Assembly: GCA_005239175.1 (NCBI GenBank)
Contig: SOPS01000004.1
Location: 310,001-374,000, forward strand
Direction: 5' to 3'
Source of the DNA: a halophilic archaeon SHRA6
GTDB lineage: Archaea > Halobacteriota > Halobacteria > Halobacteriales > Haloferacaceae
Length of the DNA: 64,000 nt
The notes under the pieces were generated by a model. It saw only the letters and a list, made by a program, of their open reading frames with translations, had not been told where the DNA came from and searched no databases. Below, in pieces: positions 45,799-54,028 of the stretch. Each line of letters starts with the position of its first letter. Position 1 is the first letter of the stretch. The position numbers and the translations under genes were made by a program.

Positions 45799-46407
45799 AC
45801 CTTGTGCTACGGTAACCTAGCACTTGAATCGTCTCCCCCATGGACGGGGTGACGACGTGGAAGGACACTTCTATCGGCTGAGATGAGGATGTCAGTATAG
45901 ATGATTCGGTTGACAAACTGATTCTGCTACGAACTCGACCCCTGCGACTTCGGTTTCTCAGGTGCCGCCGATTCGATGCGGTCCCTTGAAGAAGACGAGT
46001 TCCTTGTTCGTGTGGTCATAGAGTTTCGCCTTCCCATCGAGAGCCGTCGTGAACACCCATTTCAGCGCCCGTCCTCGTCGGTTATTCGGGGAGTCCATTC
46101 AGACGGCGTGTGATATCCGAGTCCCGTCTGCGGTCTATTCTGTCGAATGGCTCCTCCTTCGGGAATCCGAACGGTGACGAGTCCTCGAAGGAGCGGGTAG
46201 TAAGCCTTCCCCGTTCAGACCGCCCCGTTGGGATGGTCGATATACTGGAATCGGCCATGCAAGTCGGCGTACCTCCCCGCGACAGCTTCGGCCTGGTGGA
46301 ACGTTGCGCCCTCTCGGGGACGGTCATCGGGCGTGTCGTACCTTCGGACAATGCGTCGATGACGATTTCGGTTTTTCGGTGATCTACAGTGGTGTCACCG
46401 TCGCCTC
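45799..46407. other. Intergenic region with one possible small gene
   Basis: About 600 bp between acnA and the small membrane protein. Apart from the 46-residue frame at 45958-46098, I see no recognised sequence. Short frames on both strands at 46082-46528 and 46110-46382 have no family or promoter. Confidence 0.45.
45958..46098 (-). CDS. Possible small protein (46 residues)
   Basis: An ATG-started frame at 46098 encodes a short, basic-then-amphipathic product containing KWVFTTALDGKAKLYDHTNK and ending FKGPHRIGGT. It is short, but it has a protein-like composition, unlike the frames around it. No family is recognised, and no clear promoter or ribosome site is visible. It may be a fragment of a longer decayed gene. 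Confidence 0.3.
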   Translation of the reverse strand: MDSPNNRRGRALKWVFTTALDGKAKLYDHTNKELVFFKGPHRIGGT

Positions 46408-46707
46408 CTACCGCGCAAAGGCGTTGTATACCCACGCAAGAGCGTACACGAGGACGAAGCTGATTACCGCTGCCTCGACCATGCCTGCTACGGTTCCGAC
46501 GACGGTCGGTTCGAAGAACAGGTGCCACTGCTCCATCGCTTCGACTGCGCCCTCGTAGACGCCGATCGCTCCGAACACACCGAGCAGGAGCATCACGATA
46601 GCAGAGACGACTGCCGCTGCGCCCGCCAGTGCCAAGGAATCGAGCTGCATCACGTTGGTCGTGGAGTCCATTTCGTACGCGTCTTGGTTTGTGGTAGTAG
46701 TGCTCAT
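46408..46707 (-). CDS. Small holin-like/DUF5676-like membrane protein
   Basis: A 99-residue protein with two or three hydrophobic segments (residues ~23-50 and ~70-95) joined by GAVEAMEQWHLFFEPTVVG. The pattern resembles the small DUF5676/holin-like membrane proteins that often sit beside heavy-metal transport genes. The name is tentative. It is divergent from the YHS-domain permease, with about 280 bp between the two starts, and the region upstream of the start has an AT-rich TATA-like stretch (TTAAAG near 46730). Confidence 0.6.
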   Translation of the reverse strand: MSTTTTNQDAYEMDSTTNVMQLDSLALAGAAAVVSAIVMLLLGVFGAIGVYEGAVEAMEQWHLFFEPTVVGTVAGMVEAAVISFVLVYALAWVYNAFAR

Positions 46708-46941
46708 GACTAGAGATACGCTCTACTTCTTTAATCGAGTTTCTCTTACAATTCGAAAGGGAGATATCTCATTGATAACACGGCACAAGATTTTCGTGGG
46801 GGAAACAGCGGTACACCCCCCATATTTGTGTGGCCGGTGTGTCGGGCAACTGATGAGCGCGAACGCAGTCCTCGAACGGTTGAGCACGGCTGATAGCAAG
46901 AATCACTTTTGAATGCAAGATTTACTCCGCCCACTGTCTCA

Positions 46942-46954
46942 GTTTCTTAAGAAC
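46942..46954 (+). promoter_or_regulatory. Palindrome upstream of the permease gene
   Basis: GTTTCTTAAGAAC centres on the perfect palindrome TTCTTAAGAA, 35-47 bp before the permease start. It could be part of the promoter or the operator of a metal-responsive regulator. Confidence 0.4.
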
Positions 46955-46988
46955 AAATGACAAAACAGATGGCTACGATAGTCTATAT

Positions 46989-48377
46989 ATGCAAGCCGCC
47001 CTCGTTGACGGAATCCTCGAGTCGTTGCGGATCGGCGTCGGCTTCCTCTGGACGGCGGCGTGGGCGATTATCATGGGGCTCGTCATCACGAGTCTCGTTC
47101 AGGTCTACGTCTCAAAAGAGCGGATGGCCACCGTACTTGGAGAGGGGAATCTGAGTGGCCTCACGAAGGCAACCGTATTCGGCGCAGCGAGTAGTGGTTG
47201 TAGCTTTGGCGCGATCGCCATCGGGAAGGGACTGTTCAAGAAAGGAGCGCACACGGTGAACTTCTTCGCGTTCATGTTCGCCTCGACGAACCTCATCGTC
47301 GAGCTCGGTCTGATGATCCTCATTCTTCTCGGATGGGAGTTTCTGGTAGCAGAACTCCTGGGTGGTTTGATTCTCATCGCCGTGATGGCTGTTCTCGTCC
47401 ACCTGACGCTCCCCGAAAATCTCTTCGAGGAGGTTCGACAGGAACTGAATCAGCGTGATCAAAAGGAGGGAGTCACCGAAGATCCGACGTGCGGGATGGA
47501 GGGCAAAGACGAGTATTCTCTCACGACCGACGGCGGCGAGCGGCTCACGTTCTGTTCGGAAGGCTGCATGGAGACCTATCGGCAGGAGCTCGCAAGTAGC
47601 GGCGGATGGCGCGAGGAGTTGGTCTCGTGGGGCGGATGGTACAAAGTCGGGAATCAGTACCGTAAGGAGTGGTCGATGATCTGGAAGGACGTCGTCGCGG
47701 GCTTTCTTATTTCAGGGTTCGTCATCGTCTTCGTCCCGCAGTGGGTCTGGAACACACTATTCATTCAAGGCGATGGCCTGCTCGTGACCGCAGAGAACGC
47801 GATCATGGGTGTCACTATCGCCATATTCAGTTTCGTCGGCAGCATGGGTAACGTCCCGTTCGCCGTCGCACTCTGGGGTGGCGGCATCAGCTTTGCCGGC
47901 GTCATCGCTTTCGTCTACGCCGACCTCATCACGATCCCCGTATTGAACGTCTACCGCAAGTATTACGGCTGGAAGATCATGCTGTACATCCTCGCTGTGT
48001 TCTTCGTGACGATGGCGTTCACCGGCTTTCTCATGGAACTGCTATTCGACGCCCTCGACATCGTCCCTGACTTAGCTGGCGGGGAGACGGCGACCGAACA
48101 GACGTACTTCGAGCTGAACTACACGTTCTACCTAAATCTCGTCGCCTCCGCCCTCTCTGGATTTCTCCTCTACGTGTACCGGCGCGGTCTCGGTGCGCCC
48201 GGGCAGTACCGCGACCCCGTCTGCGGGATGCGAACCGATGACAGCGGGCCGAGTCTCACCTACGACGGCGAGACGTACTATTTCTGTGCGAACCAATGTA
48301 AACAATCGTTCGAGAAGCAGCCAACTGCGTTCGCACAGGATCACCCACAGGTCTCACAGAGCCATGAACATCACTGA
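46989..48377 (+). CDS. Cu/Zn-type efflux permease (SO_0444-like) with two YHS metal-binding domains
   Basis: A 462-residue permease of the DUF318/ArsP-like superfamily. It has membrane segments in two blocks (~10-135 and ~230-395), with conserved AASSGCSFGAIAIGKGLF and FASTNLIVELG. Inserted between the blocks is a YHS-type domain: DPTCGM (Cys168) with FCSEGC (Cys189, Cys193). A second one is at the C-terminus: RDPVCGM (Cys412) with YFCANQC (Cys433, Cys437), followed by a His-rich tail ending HEHH. The start ATG at 46989 follows a palindrome-bearing promoter. Each YHS domain could load metal for export. Substrate inferred as Cu, Zn or similar. Confidence 0.88.
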   Translation: MQAALVDGILESLRIGVGFLWTAAWAIIMGLVITSLVQVYVSKERMATVLGEGNLSGLTKATVFGAASSGCSFGAIAIGKGLFKKGAHTVNFFAFMFASTNLIVELGLMILILLGWEFLVAELLGGLILIAVMAVLVHLTLPENLFEEVRQELNQRDQKEGVTEDPTCGMEGKDEYSLTTDGGERLTFCSEGCMETYRQELASSGGWREELVSWGGWYKVGNQYRKEWSMIWKDVVAGFLISGFVIVFVPQWVWNTLFIQGDGLLVTAENAIMGVTIAIFSFVGSMGNVPFAVALWGGGISFAGVIAFVYADLITIPVLNVYRKYYGWKIMLYILAVFFVTMAFTGFLMELLFDALDIVPDLAGGETATEQTYFELNYTFYLNLVASALSGFLLYVYRRGLGAPGQYRDPVCGMRTDDSGPSLTYDGETYYFCANQCKQSFEKQPTAFAQDHPQVSQSHEHH

Positions 48378-48420
48378 CCGCCATGCCTCAATGTTAAGTA
48401 TCGCGACCAGACAGGCCCGT

Positions 48421-48478
48421 GTATTGCGTTCGAAGATCACAATCAGGCAGATTCAGGTATTGTATTCGAAGATCACAA
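48421..48478. repeat. Two-copy 22-bp direct repeat
   Basis: Two near-identical 22-bp copies (48421-48442 and 48457-48478), differing at two adjacent bases and sharing the 14-bp core TTCGAAGATCACAA, start 36 bp apart. They lie between the permease and the membrane-tethered winged-helix gene and may be regulator sites for the latter. Confidence 0.75.
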
Positions 48479-48545
48479 CTGGTACAACGGTGTCTCACAA
48501 ATGCTCTGGTATGTGCACATGTCTCGGTGAATCGAGGTGGAGAAG

Positions 48546-49139
48546 ATGAATCGACGACGATCCGATACAGTCGTCGGTGGCTTGATCGCTGCAATCCTCC
48601 TCGTCGGTGGTGCGCTCAGCTGGCAAGCCTACCAGCAACAGCAGGCCTTCGACCAGATGGGGTCGATGATGGACACCTCGATGGGGGCGGTTCACGGACC
48701 CAATCCGCTCTGGTACGTCCTCGGAACCCTCCTCATTTCGGCTGTCATCGGTGGTGGGTATCTCATTGTTCGAGACGAGGTTACCAGCACAGATGTCCCC
48801 GATCGCCCACAGACTGAATCGGCGGAATCCACCGACCCAGGAAGTGCAGAATCACCGAATGGAGACTCACGATCGGCGGGGGAAATCAATCCAGAGTCTC
48901 AGCCACAGGCGCGTGTGTTGGACCTCTTGCCGGAAGATGAACGACGGATCCTCGAACCAGTTATCTCGTCACCTGGCATCACACAGATCGAACTCAGGGA
49001 CCGATCGGACTTCTCGAAGAGCAAGGTCAGTCAGACGGTGAGCGATCTCGAAAAGCGCGGTCTGCTGTACCGCGAGCGCCAGGGGCGAACGTATCGCATC
49101 TATCCGAGCGACGATTTGGAGCAGAGTCAGACCGGGTAG
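48546..49139 (+). CDS. Membrane-tethered winged-helix protein with Met-rich external loop
   Basis: A 197-residue protein. Two membrane segments (~residues 9-27 and ~55-75) flank a loop containing Gln, Met and His (AFDQMGSMMDTSMGAVHG), followed by an acidic linker and a C-terminal winged-helix DNA-binding domain (residues ~120-185: ILEPVISSPGITQIELRDRS, SKSKVSQTVSDLEKRGLLYR). I prefer the ATG at 48546, with GGTGGAG just upstream as ribosome site, over the GTG at 48537. It follows the metal permease by ~170 bp. The layout suggests a regulator that senses metal or stress outside the membrane. Direct signalling is inference. Confidence 0.8.
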   Translation: MNRRRSDTVVGGLIAAILLVGGALSWQAYQQQQAFDQMGSMMDTSMGAVHGPNPLWYVLGTLLISAVIGGGYLIVRDEVTSTDVPDRPQTESAESTDPGSAESPNGDSRSAGEINPESQPQARVLDLLPEDERRILEPVISSPGITQIELRDRSDFSKSKVSQTVSDLEKRGLLYRERQGRTYRIYPSDDLEQSQTG

Positions 49140-49401
49140 CGATCGAAACAGGGGATACAGAACAGTTTGAAACTGTGGTCGTGGCTCACAGTTGAGCAAT
49201 CCCGAAACGCGCTCCCGCTGTCACACACTGTCAGTGTCTCAATCGCCTTAGTCGGCCTCTCAGGCTCTCTGTCCCAGTCTATACAGTAGCACCCACGCCC
49301 TCCGTCGGGGTGGCTGCACGCTTCGATGCCCTATGATGCCACAGATTTTGACGACAACCGGTATTGGGTACGGGATCGAAACTCTCGTAGAGAAAACGCA
49401 G

Positions 49402-50187
49402 TTAGAGTTCCGGAACTGACGTGTACAGGAGGATAATAGCGTTTACAGTCAGTAGTAATAGCACGACCCACTGGAAGATCCGCTCGGGAATATGGTCGAA
49501 TATATACACCTCGATCCAGGCACCAAGGAACACCATCGGAATGGCAATGGCAGCCTCAATCATAAGGGGCGTTGTCACCGACCCAGCGTATGTGAGACTC
49601 CCCAGCCGATACAGCATGAGCGTCCCGAAGAAGGCGGTGAACGTGGCCTTCATTTCCTCATCGCTCCAGAAGCCACTGGCTGACATGAAGGCCCCGTAGA
49701 CGATCATCGGTGGGCCAGGAACGGCAACAGCGCCGCCGAAGACCCCTGCAAGGAGACCTGCCGTTGCACCCACGATCTTCCCTGGTCGGTAGTCTCGCGC
49801 TTCGATCCAGTCCGTGACGGCATCGAGTTGCTGGGTTGCACCGACAATGATGACCGCTAAGACGAGGACGCCCCCGATGGCAACGCGCATCTGTGTCTCA
49901 TCAAACTCACTGAAAACGTAGATGCCGAGCGGCATTCCGACGACAAGGCCGCCGACAGGAACGATCCACTTGCGCCAATCGAACGCGTCCCGAACGCTCC
50001 ACCAGACGCGCCCGTTGCTCACCACTGCGGTCGCCGTAAAAATAATCGACGCACTCGAGGGCGATCGAAACAGCGGCATCATCCCCATCGATACCTGCGC
50101 GAAGCCGAAACCTGCAATCCCATGAACGACGGATGCAACGAGGATAACGACCGCAGATAACCCTGTCGTCACCCAATTAGCCGTCAT
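49402..50187 (-). CDS. TauE/SafE-family sulfite exporter-like permease
   Basis: A 261-residue membrane protein with eight hydrophobic segments in two repeats. The N-terminal repeat has HGIAGFGFAQVSMG and the second has GVFGGAVAVPGPPMIVY, both family signatures. I start at the Met at 50187, which begins the first membrane segment; the frame continues upstream to 50295, but that extension runs into the IS200/IS605 right end. Members export sulfite, sulfoacetate or similar sulfonates. In context with the SoxB-like and rhodanese genes nearby, sulfite export is plausible. Confidence 0.85.
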   Translation of the reverse strand: MTANWVTTGLSAVVILVASVVHGIAGFGFAQVSMGMMPLFRSPSSASIIFTATAVVSNGRVWWSVRDAFDWRKWIVPVGGLVVGMPLGIYVFSEFDETQMRVAIGGVLVLAVIIVGATQQLDAVTDWIEARDYRPGKIVGATAGLLAGVFGGAVAVPGPPMIVYGAFMSASGFWSDEEMKATFTAFFGTLMLYRLGSLTYAGSVTTPLMIEAAIAIPMVFLGAWIEVYIFDHIPERIFQWVVLLLLTVNAIILLYTSVPEL

Positions 50188-50260
50188 CGAGACCACCGCC
50201 GTTGCCACGGGAGAGTCTCCATCGGTTGGGTCGATAGTACGAGTGTATCCTGTATCGTGA

Positions 50261-51444
50261 CTACTCCCACGACTGAAGTCGTGGGCTTCTCTCACTGAGG
50301 GTTAGGCCCACGTCTTCCGGGGAGTTCGCAGGTTCCATCTCACCGCGGGTTCCGTTGAGTCTGACCTGCGTTTCGGGCTGAGTCACAACAGCCCCCACCG
50401 TCGATAGCGGGATCGTGATGTCCTTACCAACGGCTCGTTTTCCGATATTCGATGCTCCATTCTTGTCCGCATTATCATCCAACCCACAGTCGTGACACTC
50501 TACCCGACCCTGCACGTCGCGATTCGTACTCTGCGATCCACACCGCCAACACGTCACCGACGTGTCGTACTCGTTCACGGGGAGGCACTCTCGCCCGTCA
50601 AGATGGGCTTTGTACGTGAGGATGTTCGCCATCTTCGCGTACGGCATCTTGTGCGTCTTGTCGTTCACGTACTGACCCTTGTCGTTGTCAAAACGCAACC
50701 CCGTCATATCACCAAACACGATCACTGCGTTGCGTTCTCGGGCGCGAGCGACCAGTTCGTTCGCCACCTGATGCAACTCGTGTTCAACCGTCCGCGATTC
50801 TTTGTCTCCGATTCGTTCTATGACCTGTGCGCCCTGTCGAACTTTCGCCTTCCCGATAGACTTACGAAGTTGTTTGTAGTGTTCACGGACGCGTCGGACT
50901 TCCGCACCGTGGAACTGTGTGTCGCGGTCCGAGAGGAACGTGCTGACGGCGATCCACTTCGCGCCCATATCGACGGCGAGTACGTCGTCGTAGGCGTCTG
51001 CGACGGCCACAGACCGCTTGCAGACGAGATGGACATACCAGTCACCATCTTGATCGACGAGTTCCGAGTCACGGATATACTCGTCATCGAGAAGGTGCGT
51101 GTCTTTTTCGGGGACGTGAACGGGCACCCAGATGCTATCTCCCGGTCTTTCTTGGGGTTGTAGACGGGAAGTTTGAACCACCACGACGACAGCACGGTAT
51201 CCTCGTCGTGTTCGATGGTGATGCAGTCGTTGCGGAGGACGACTGGTTGCTCGGTGTCCGCTCGCGGGTTCTTGTTCGAGCGGACTTTGCCCGCCTGTTG
51301 TTTGGTGGCGGAGTAGAGGTTTGCTTTGTCGTCACCGTGAACGGCGTCTTGAAACGCGGTGTATTCGCGTTCGACAAGTCGGGCTTTGCGCTCGGTGAGC
51401 GAGTGGAGTTTAACCCGTATCGTGGTGGTGACTTCTTGGTGCAT
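50261..51444 (-). pseudogene. tnpB: TnpB (IS1341-type, RuvC-fold) with a frameshift
   Basis: RNA-guided nuclease/transposon protein related to Cas12. The frame starting at ATG 51444 runs through LPVYNPKKDRE and then changes frame near 51136-51145; the downstream frame resumes at DSIWVPVHVPEKDT and continues to the stop at 50261. One missing G in the run after GACC explains the break. Downstream features: RuvC-I DMGAKWIAVST, zinc-finger cysteines CWRCGS and CHDCG, and RuvC-III DNADKNGASNIG. In RuvC-II the usual catalytic Glu of EDL is Gly (FGDMTG). tnpB begins 2 bp after the tnpA stop. Product is probably non-functional here. Confidence 0.85.
50266..50285. ncRNA. Right-end hairpin, possible 3' end of omega RNA
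   Basis: CCCACGACTGAAGTCGTGGG forms a 9-bp stem with a two-base loop at the 3' end of tnpB. In IS200/IS605 elements, the right end is both the TnpA recognition hairpin and the region giving rise to the TnpB guide RNA (omega RNA). Expression cannot be told from sequence. Confidence 0.5.
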
Positions 51445-51446
51445 TG

Positions 51447-51836
51447 TTATCGTCCGGTCTGTGCTTCGATGTAGTCCTCGATGGTCTGACTCGACACCTC
51501 TCCTGCCGAGGAGACGAAGTACGAGCGTGTCCACAGCGAGGGGAGGCCGAAGTCGAACTCGTCTCGGAGGTTCCGCGAGGTGTAGCCTTTGACCTGTTGG
51601 ATGATTTTGTTTGGCGAGAGTTTCGGGTTGCCCGTGATGAACAGGTGGACGTGGTCGGGCTGGATTGCCAGTCGGAAGATGTCGAGGTCGAGTTCGTCGG
51701 CTTTCTCCTCGATGAGGTGTTCGAGGCGGTCAGCAACCTCGTCCGTCAGCACTGGTTTGCGGTATTTTGGACACCACACAAAGTGGTAGTGGAGGTTGTG
51801 TACCGACGTTCGTTCTCGACTATACCCGCGTGGCAT
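51447..51836 (-). CDS. tnpA: TnpA, IS200/IS605 Y1 transposase
   Basis: A 129-residue HUH-family single-strand transposase. The HUH motif is HVH in QPDHVHLFIT (residues ~60-69) and the catalytic tyrosine is in TIEDYIEAQ (Tyr ~123). N-terminal NLHYHFVWCPKYRKPVL and VKGYTSRNLRDEF are family signatures. The protein is complete, so it could mobilise the element or internal deletions. Start ATG at 51836. Confidence 0.95.
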   Translation of the reverse strand: MPRGYSRERTSVHNLHYHFVWCPKYRKPVLTDEVADRLEHLIEEKADELDLDIFRLAIQPDHVHLFITGNPKLSPNKIIQQVKGYTSRNLRDEFDFGLPSLWTRSYFVSSAGEVSSQTIEDYIEAQTGR

Positions 51837-51936
51837 ACTATTAGATAGATTCTACTCACTATTAGTTGTTTTTGTTCTATCAACCCTGCGCCGTGCTATC
51901 GAGGGGTGATTGCATCGGAGTTGTCGGATTCATCCA

Positions 51937-51952
51937 CACGACTAAAGTCGTG
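51937..51952. repeat. Left-end hairpin of the IS200/IS605 element
   Basis: CACGACT-AA-AGTCGTG, 7-bp arms with a 2-base loop. It matches the right-end hairpin except in the loop and outer stem and marks the tnpA-side end of the element. Confidence 0.7.
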
Positions 51953-51970
51953 GGCTTTCTGCTCGAGCCT

Positions 51971-52186
51971 TTGTAATCCTCACCGTAAAAAATAGCAGAA
52001 CTCGAGATCGCGGTTCGGATCTGCAACGACACTCGGGTCGAATTCTGACGTGGCTCGAACGCAGGTCACCCAACGCGATCGAGTGTAACGGTACCTTACT
52101 AGGGCCCTTCGATCGTCCAGAATCATTTGTGGTACCATAACTAAAAATTGTGAACAGTTAGCCTCCGCCGCTGGAATCACAGTATT
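51971..52186. other. Intergenic region upstream of the SoxB-like gene
   Basis: About 215 bp, containing one end of a minus-strand open frame (51980-52186 part) with protein-like composition (RYRYTRSRWVTCVRATSEFD) that I cannot assign and that has no start of its own outside the adjacent gene; it may be a gene remnant. The promoter of the SoxB-like gene lies here (AT-rich near 52140-52160). Confidence 0.4.
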
Positions 52187-53965
52187 ATGAACGAGCATGA
52201 AACCGGTATTGGCGAGTGGCGTTCCCTCGGCGATGCTCCCGTCAGCGACAGTGATGCTGCCGTGGTATTCGCCCACGTCAGCGACCTTCACGGGCAGCTA
52301 ACGCCGCGGTATCAGGTCTACTACGATAATCCAACGTCGGAGCCGGACTTCGACTTCGGTGAGGACGATCGCATCATCGAACGCGGCGGCGGGATTCCCC
52401 TGCTCGCAGCCAAACTCGACGAGCTTCGTGAGGCCCACGACGTTTGTACGCTCATGAGTGGGGACACCTTCCACGGCTCCGCCCTGACCACCTACACCGA
52501 TGGGCGAGCGATGCTCGATCCCATCAACGAACACGTCGCGCCCGACATCTATGTCCCGGGGAACTGGGACTACTCGAGTGAAGCCGCCGAGGAAGGCAAC
52601 TTCCTCGAGTTAATGGACGACCTCGACGCCCCTATTCTCGCGAACAACCTCTACGATTACGAGACAAACGAGCGGTTGTACGACGCGTACCGCCTTTTCG
52701 AGATCGGCGGACTCTCTGTGGGCGTTGTTGGGATGACGAACGTCTACGTCGATCGGATGGCACCCGCGTTCTACGAGGGGAGGTATCGCTTTGGCAAGCA
52801 TCCGACACTCCTCGAGGAGTCCGCACAGGCTGCGCGTGCGGACGGCGCGGATGTTGTGGTCGCAGTTACAGAGATCGGTCTCCCGTGGATGGTCCAAGCC
52901 GCCAAGGACTGTACGAGCGTGGACGTAATATTCAGCGCGCATACCCATGAGTACACCTACGACCCGATCGTCGTCGAGGAGACTAACACGGTCGTGGTCG
53001 AATCCGGCATGGGCGAGGCGCTCGGGCGTGTGGATCTCCGTGTTAGAGATGGGGAGATACAGTTCCGACACCACCTCTACTGTCTGACCGAGGGTGGCGA
53101 ACACACGCCGGAGCCTGACATCGATGCCCAAGAGACCGTCGAAGCCGTGCGTGCGCCATTCCTCAAGGACGACCCGGGATTCGAGCGAGGCGCGGGCACG
53201 CTCGATCGGCCGCTGGATACGGTCATCGGCCGGACAAAAAACCCACTCTACCGGCAGTCATTCCTCGAGAGCGCGTGGAACACGCTATTCAACGACGCGC
53301 TCCGAGCACACTTCGACACCGACCTCGCCGTCTCGCACGGGTTCCGGTACGGGACTGCCATCCCGCCTGGCGACATCACACTCGGGGACCTGTACACGTT
53401 CTTCCCGATGACGACACCCGTCGCTCGCGGCGTGGCCTATGGCCAGCAACTCACGACTCACATGGAGCGGTTCCTTGAGGACAACTTCACGCCCTACCCC
53501 TACGATCAAGAGGACGGCCGCGTCAGAAACTTCTCCTCGAACGTCGAGGTAACCATCGATCCGACCGCAAAGCGCAGCCGTCGGCTCGTCGAAATGCAAA
53601 TCGACGGTGAACGGGTCGATCCAGAGGAGACATACTCTGTGGCAACGTTCCGCCGTCCAGGAGATCCAGAACGTGATCTCGGCAACTGCGGATTTCCGTT
53701 TCAAAGCGTCGAGGTTGACGACGGAACAGTTCCTGTTGACGTCATCGTCGAGTACCTCAAAGAACACTCCCCTGTCGACTACGAAGTGATGGGACTAGTC
53801 CAGACCGCAGTCGACGGCGGCCGTGCGCAGAACACGCCCGCAGACGGGCCGTACCCGTTCATCCAACCGGGCGTCGACTATCAGGACGGTGAGGCCTACT
53901 GTGAAACATCCATGATTCCCCGTGAGAACGCCTTCCCCGAGGAAGGACGGAATCGAACGCGATAG
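52187..53965 (+). CDS. SoxB/5'-nucleotidase-like metallophosphoesterase
   Basis: A 592-residue protein of the 5'-nucleotidase superfamily. Metallophosphoesterase motifs in order: VSDLHGQL (Asp33, His35), SGDTFHGSA (Asp near 94), GNWDYS (Asn near 118) and SAHTHEY (near residue 250), followed by a C-terminal nucleotidase domain (DALRAHFDTDLAVSHGFRYG). The stretch LTTYTDGRAMLDPINEH and GNWDY resemble SoxB, the dimanganese thiosulfohydrolase, but SoxB is normally periplasmic and this protein has no signal peptide. It could be an ordinary cytoplasmic 5'-nucleotidase. The neighbours (TauE, rhodanese-MBL) favour a sulfur role; unproven. Confidence 0.8.
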   Translation: MNEHETGIGEWRSLGDAPVSDSDAAVVFAHVSDLHGQLTPRYQVYYDNPTSEPDFDFGEDDRIIERGGGIPLLAAKLDELREAHDVCTLMSGDTFHGSALTTYTDGRAMLDPINEHVAPDIYVPGNWDYSSEAAEEGNFLELMDDLDAPILANNLYDYETNERLYDAYRLFEIGGLSVGVVGMTNVYVDRMAPAFYEGRYRFGKHPTLLEESAQAARADGADVVVAVTEIGLPWMVQAAKDCTSVDVIFSAHTHEYTYDPIVVEETNTVVVESGMGEALGRVDLRVRDGEIQFRHHLYCLTEGGEHTPEPDIDAQETVEAVRAPFLKDDPGFERGAGTLDRPLDTVIGRTKNPLYRQSFLESAWNTLFNDALRAHFDTDLAVSHGFRYGTAIPPGDITLGDLYTFFPMTTPVARGVAYGQQLTTHMERFLEDNFTPYPYDQEDGRVRNFSSNVEVTIDPTAKRSRRLVEMQIDGERVDPEETYSVATFRRPGDPERDLGNCGFPFQSVEVDDGTVPVDVIVEYLKEHSPVDYEVMGLVQTAVDGGRAQNTPADGPYPFIQPGVDYQDGEAYCETSMIPRENAFPEEGRNRTR

Positions 53966-54028
53966 ACAACCCCGCACTCGTGACCGCTCCGACGAACAAC
54001 GACCCAGACGTGACACTGATAATTGACA

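Larger units (their letters stand above)
50255..51970 (-). mobile_element. IS200/IS605-family element with tnpA and frameshifted tnpB
   Basis: The element reads leftward: left end near 51970 (hairpin 51937-51952), tnpA, tnpB, right end near 50255 (hairpin 50266-50285). Both end hairpins share the stem-loop ACGACT(A/G)AAGTCGTGGGCT. No terminal inverted repeats or target duplication are expected for this family, so the exact ends are approximate. It lies between the TauE-like and SoxB-like genes. Confidence 0.85.

Noticed and set aside
51130-51150. Programmed frameshift in tnpB
   Set aside because: There is no slippery heptamer with a downstream structure that I can recognise, and the loss of one G explains the break.
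51980-52291. 103-residue minus-strand frame upstream of the SoxB-like gene
   Set aside because: Its start lies inside the coding region of the SoxB-like gene; the remaining half could be a remnant but has no assignable homology.
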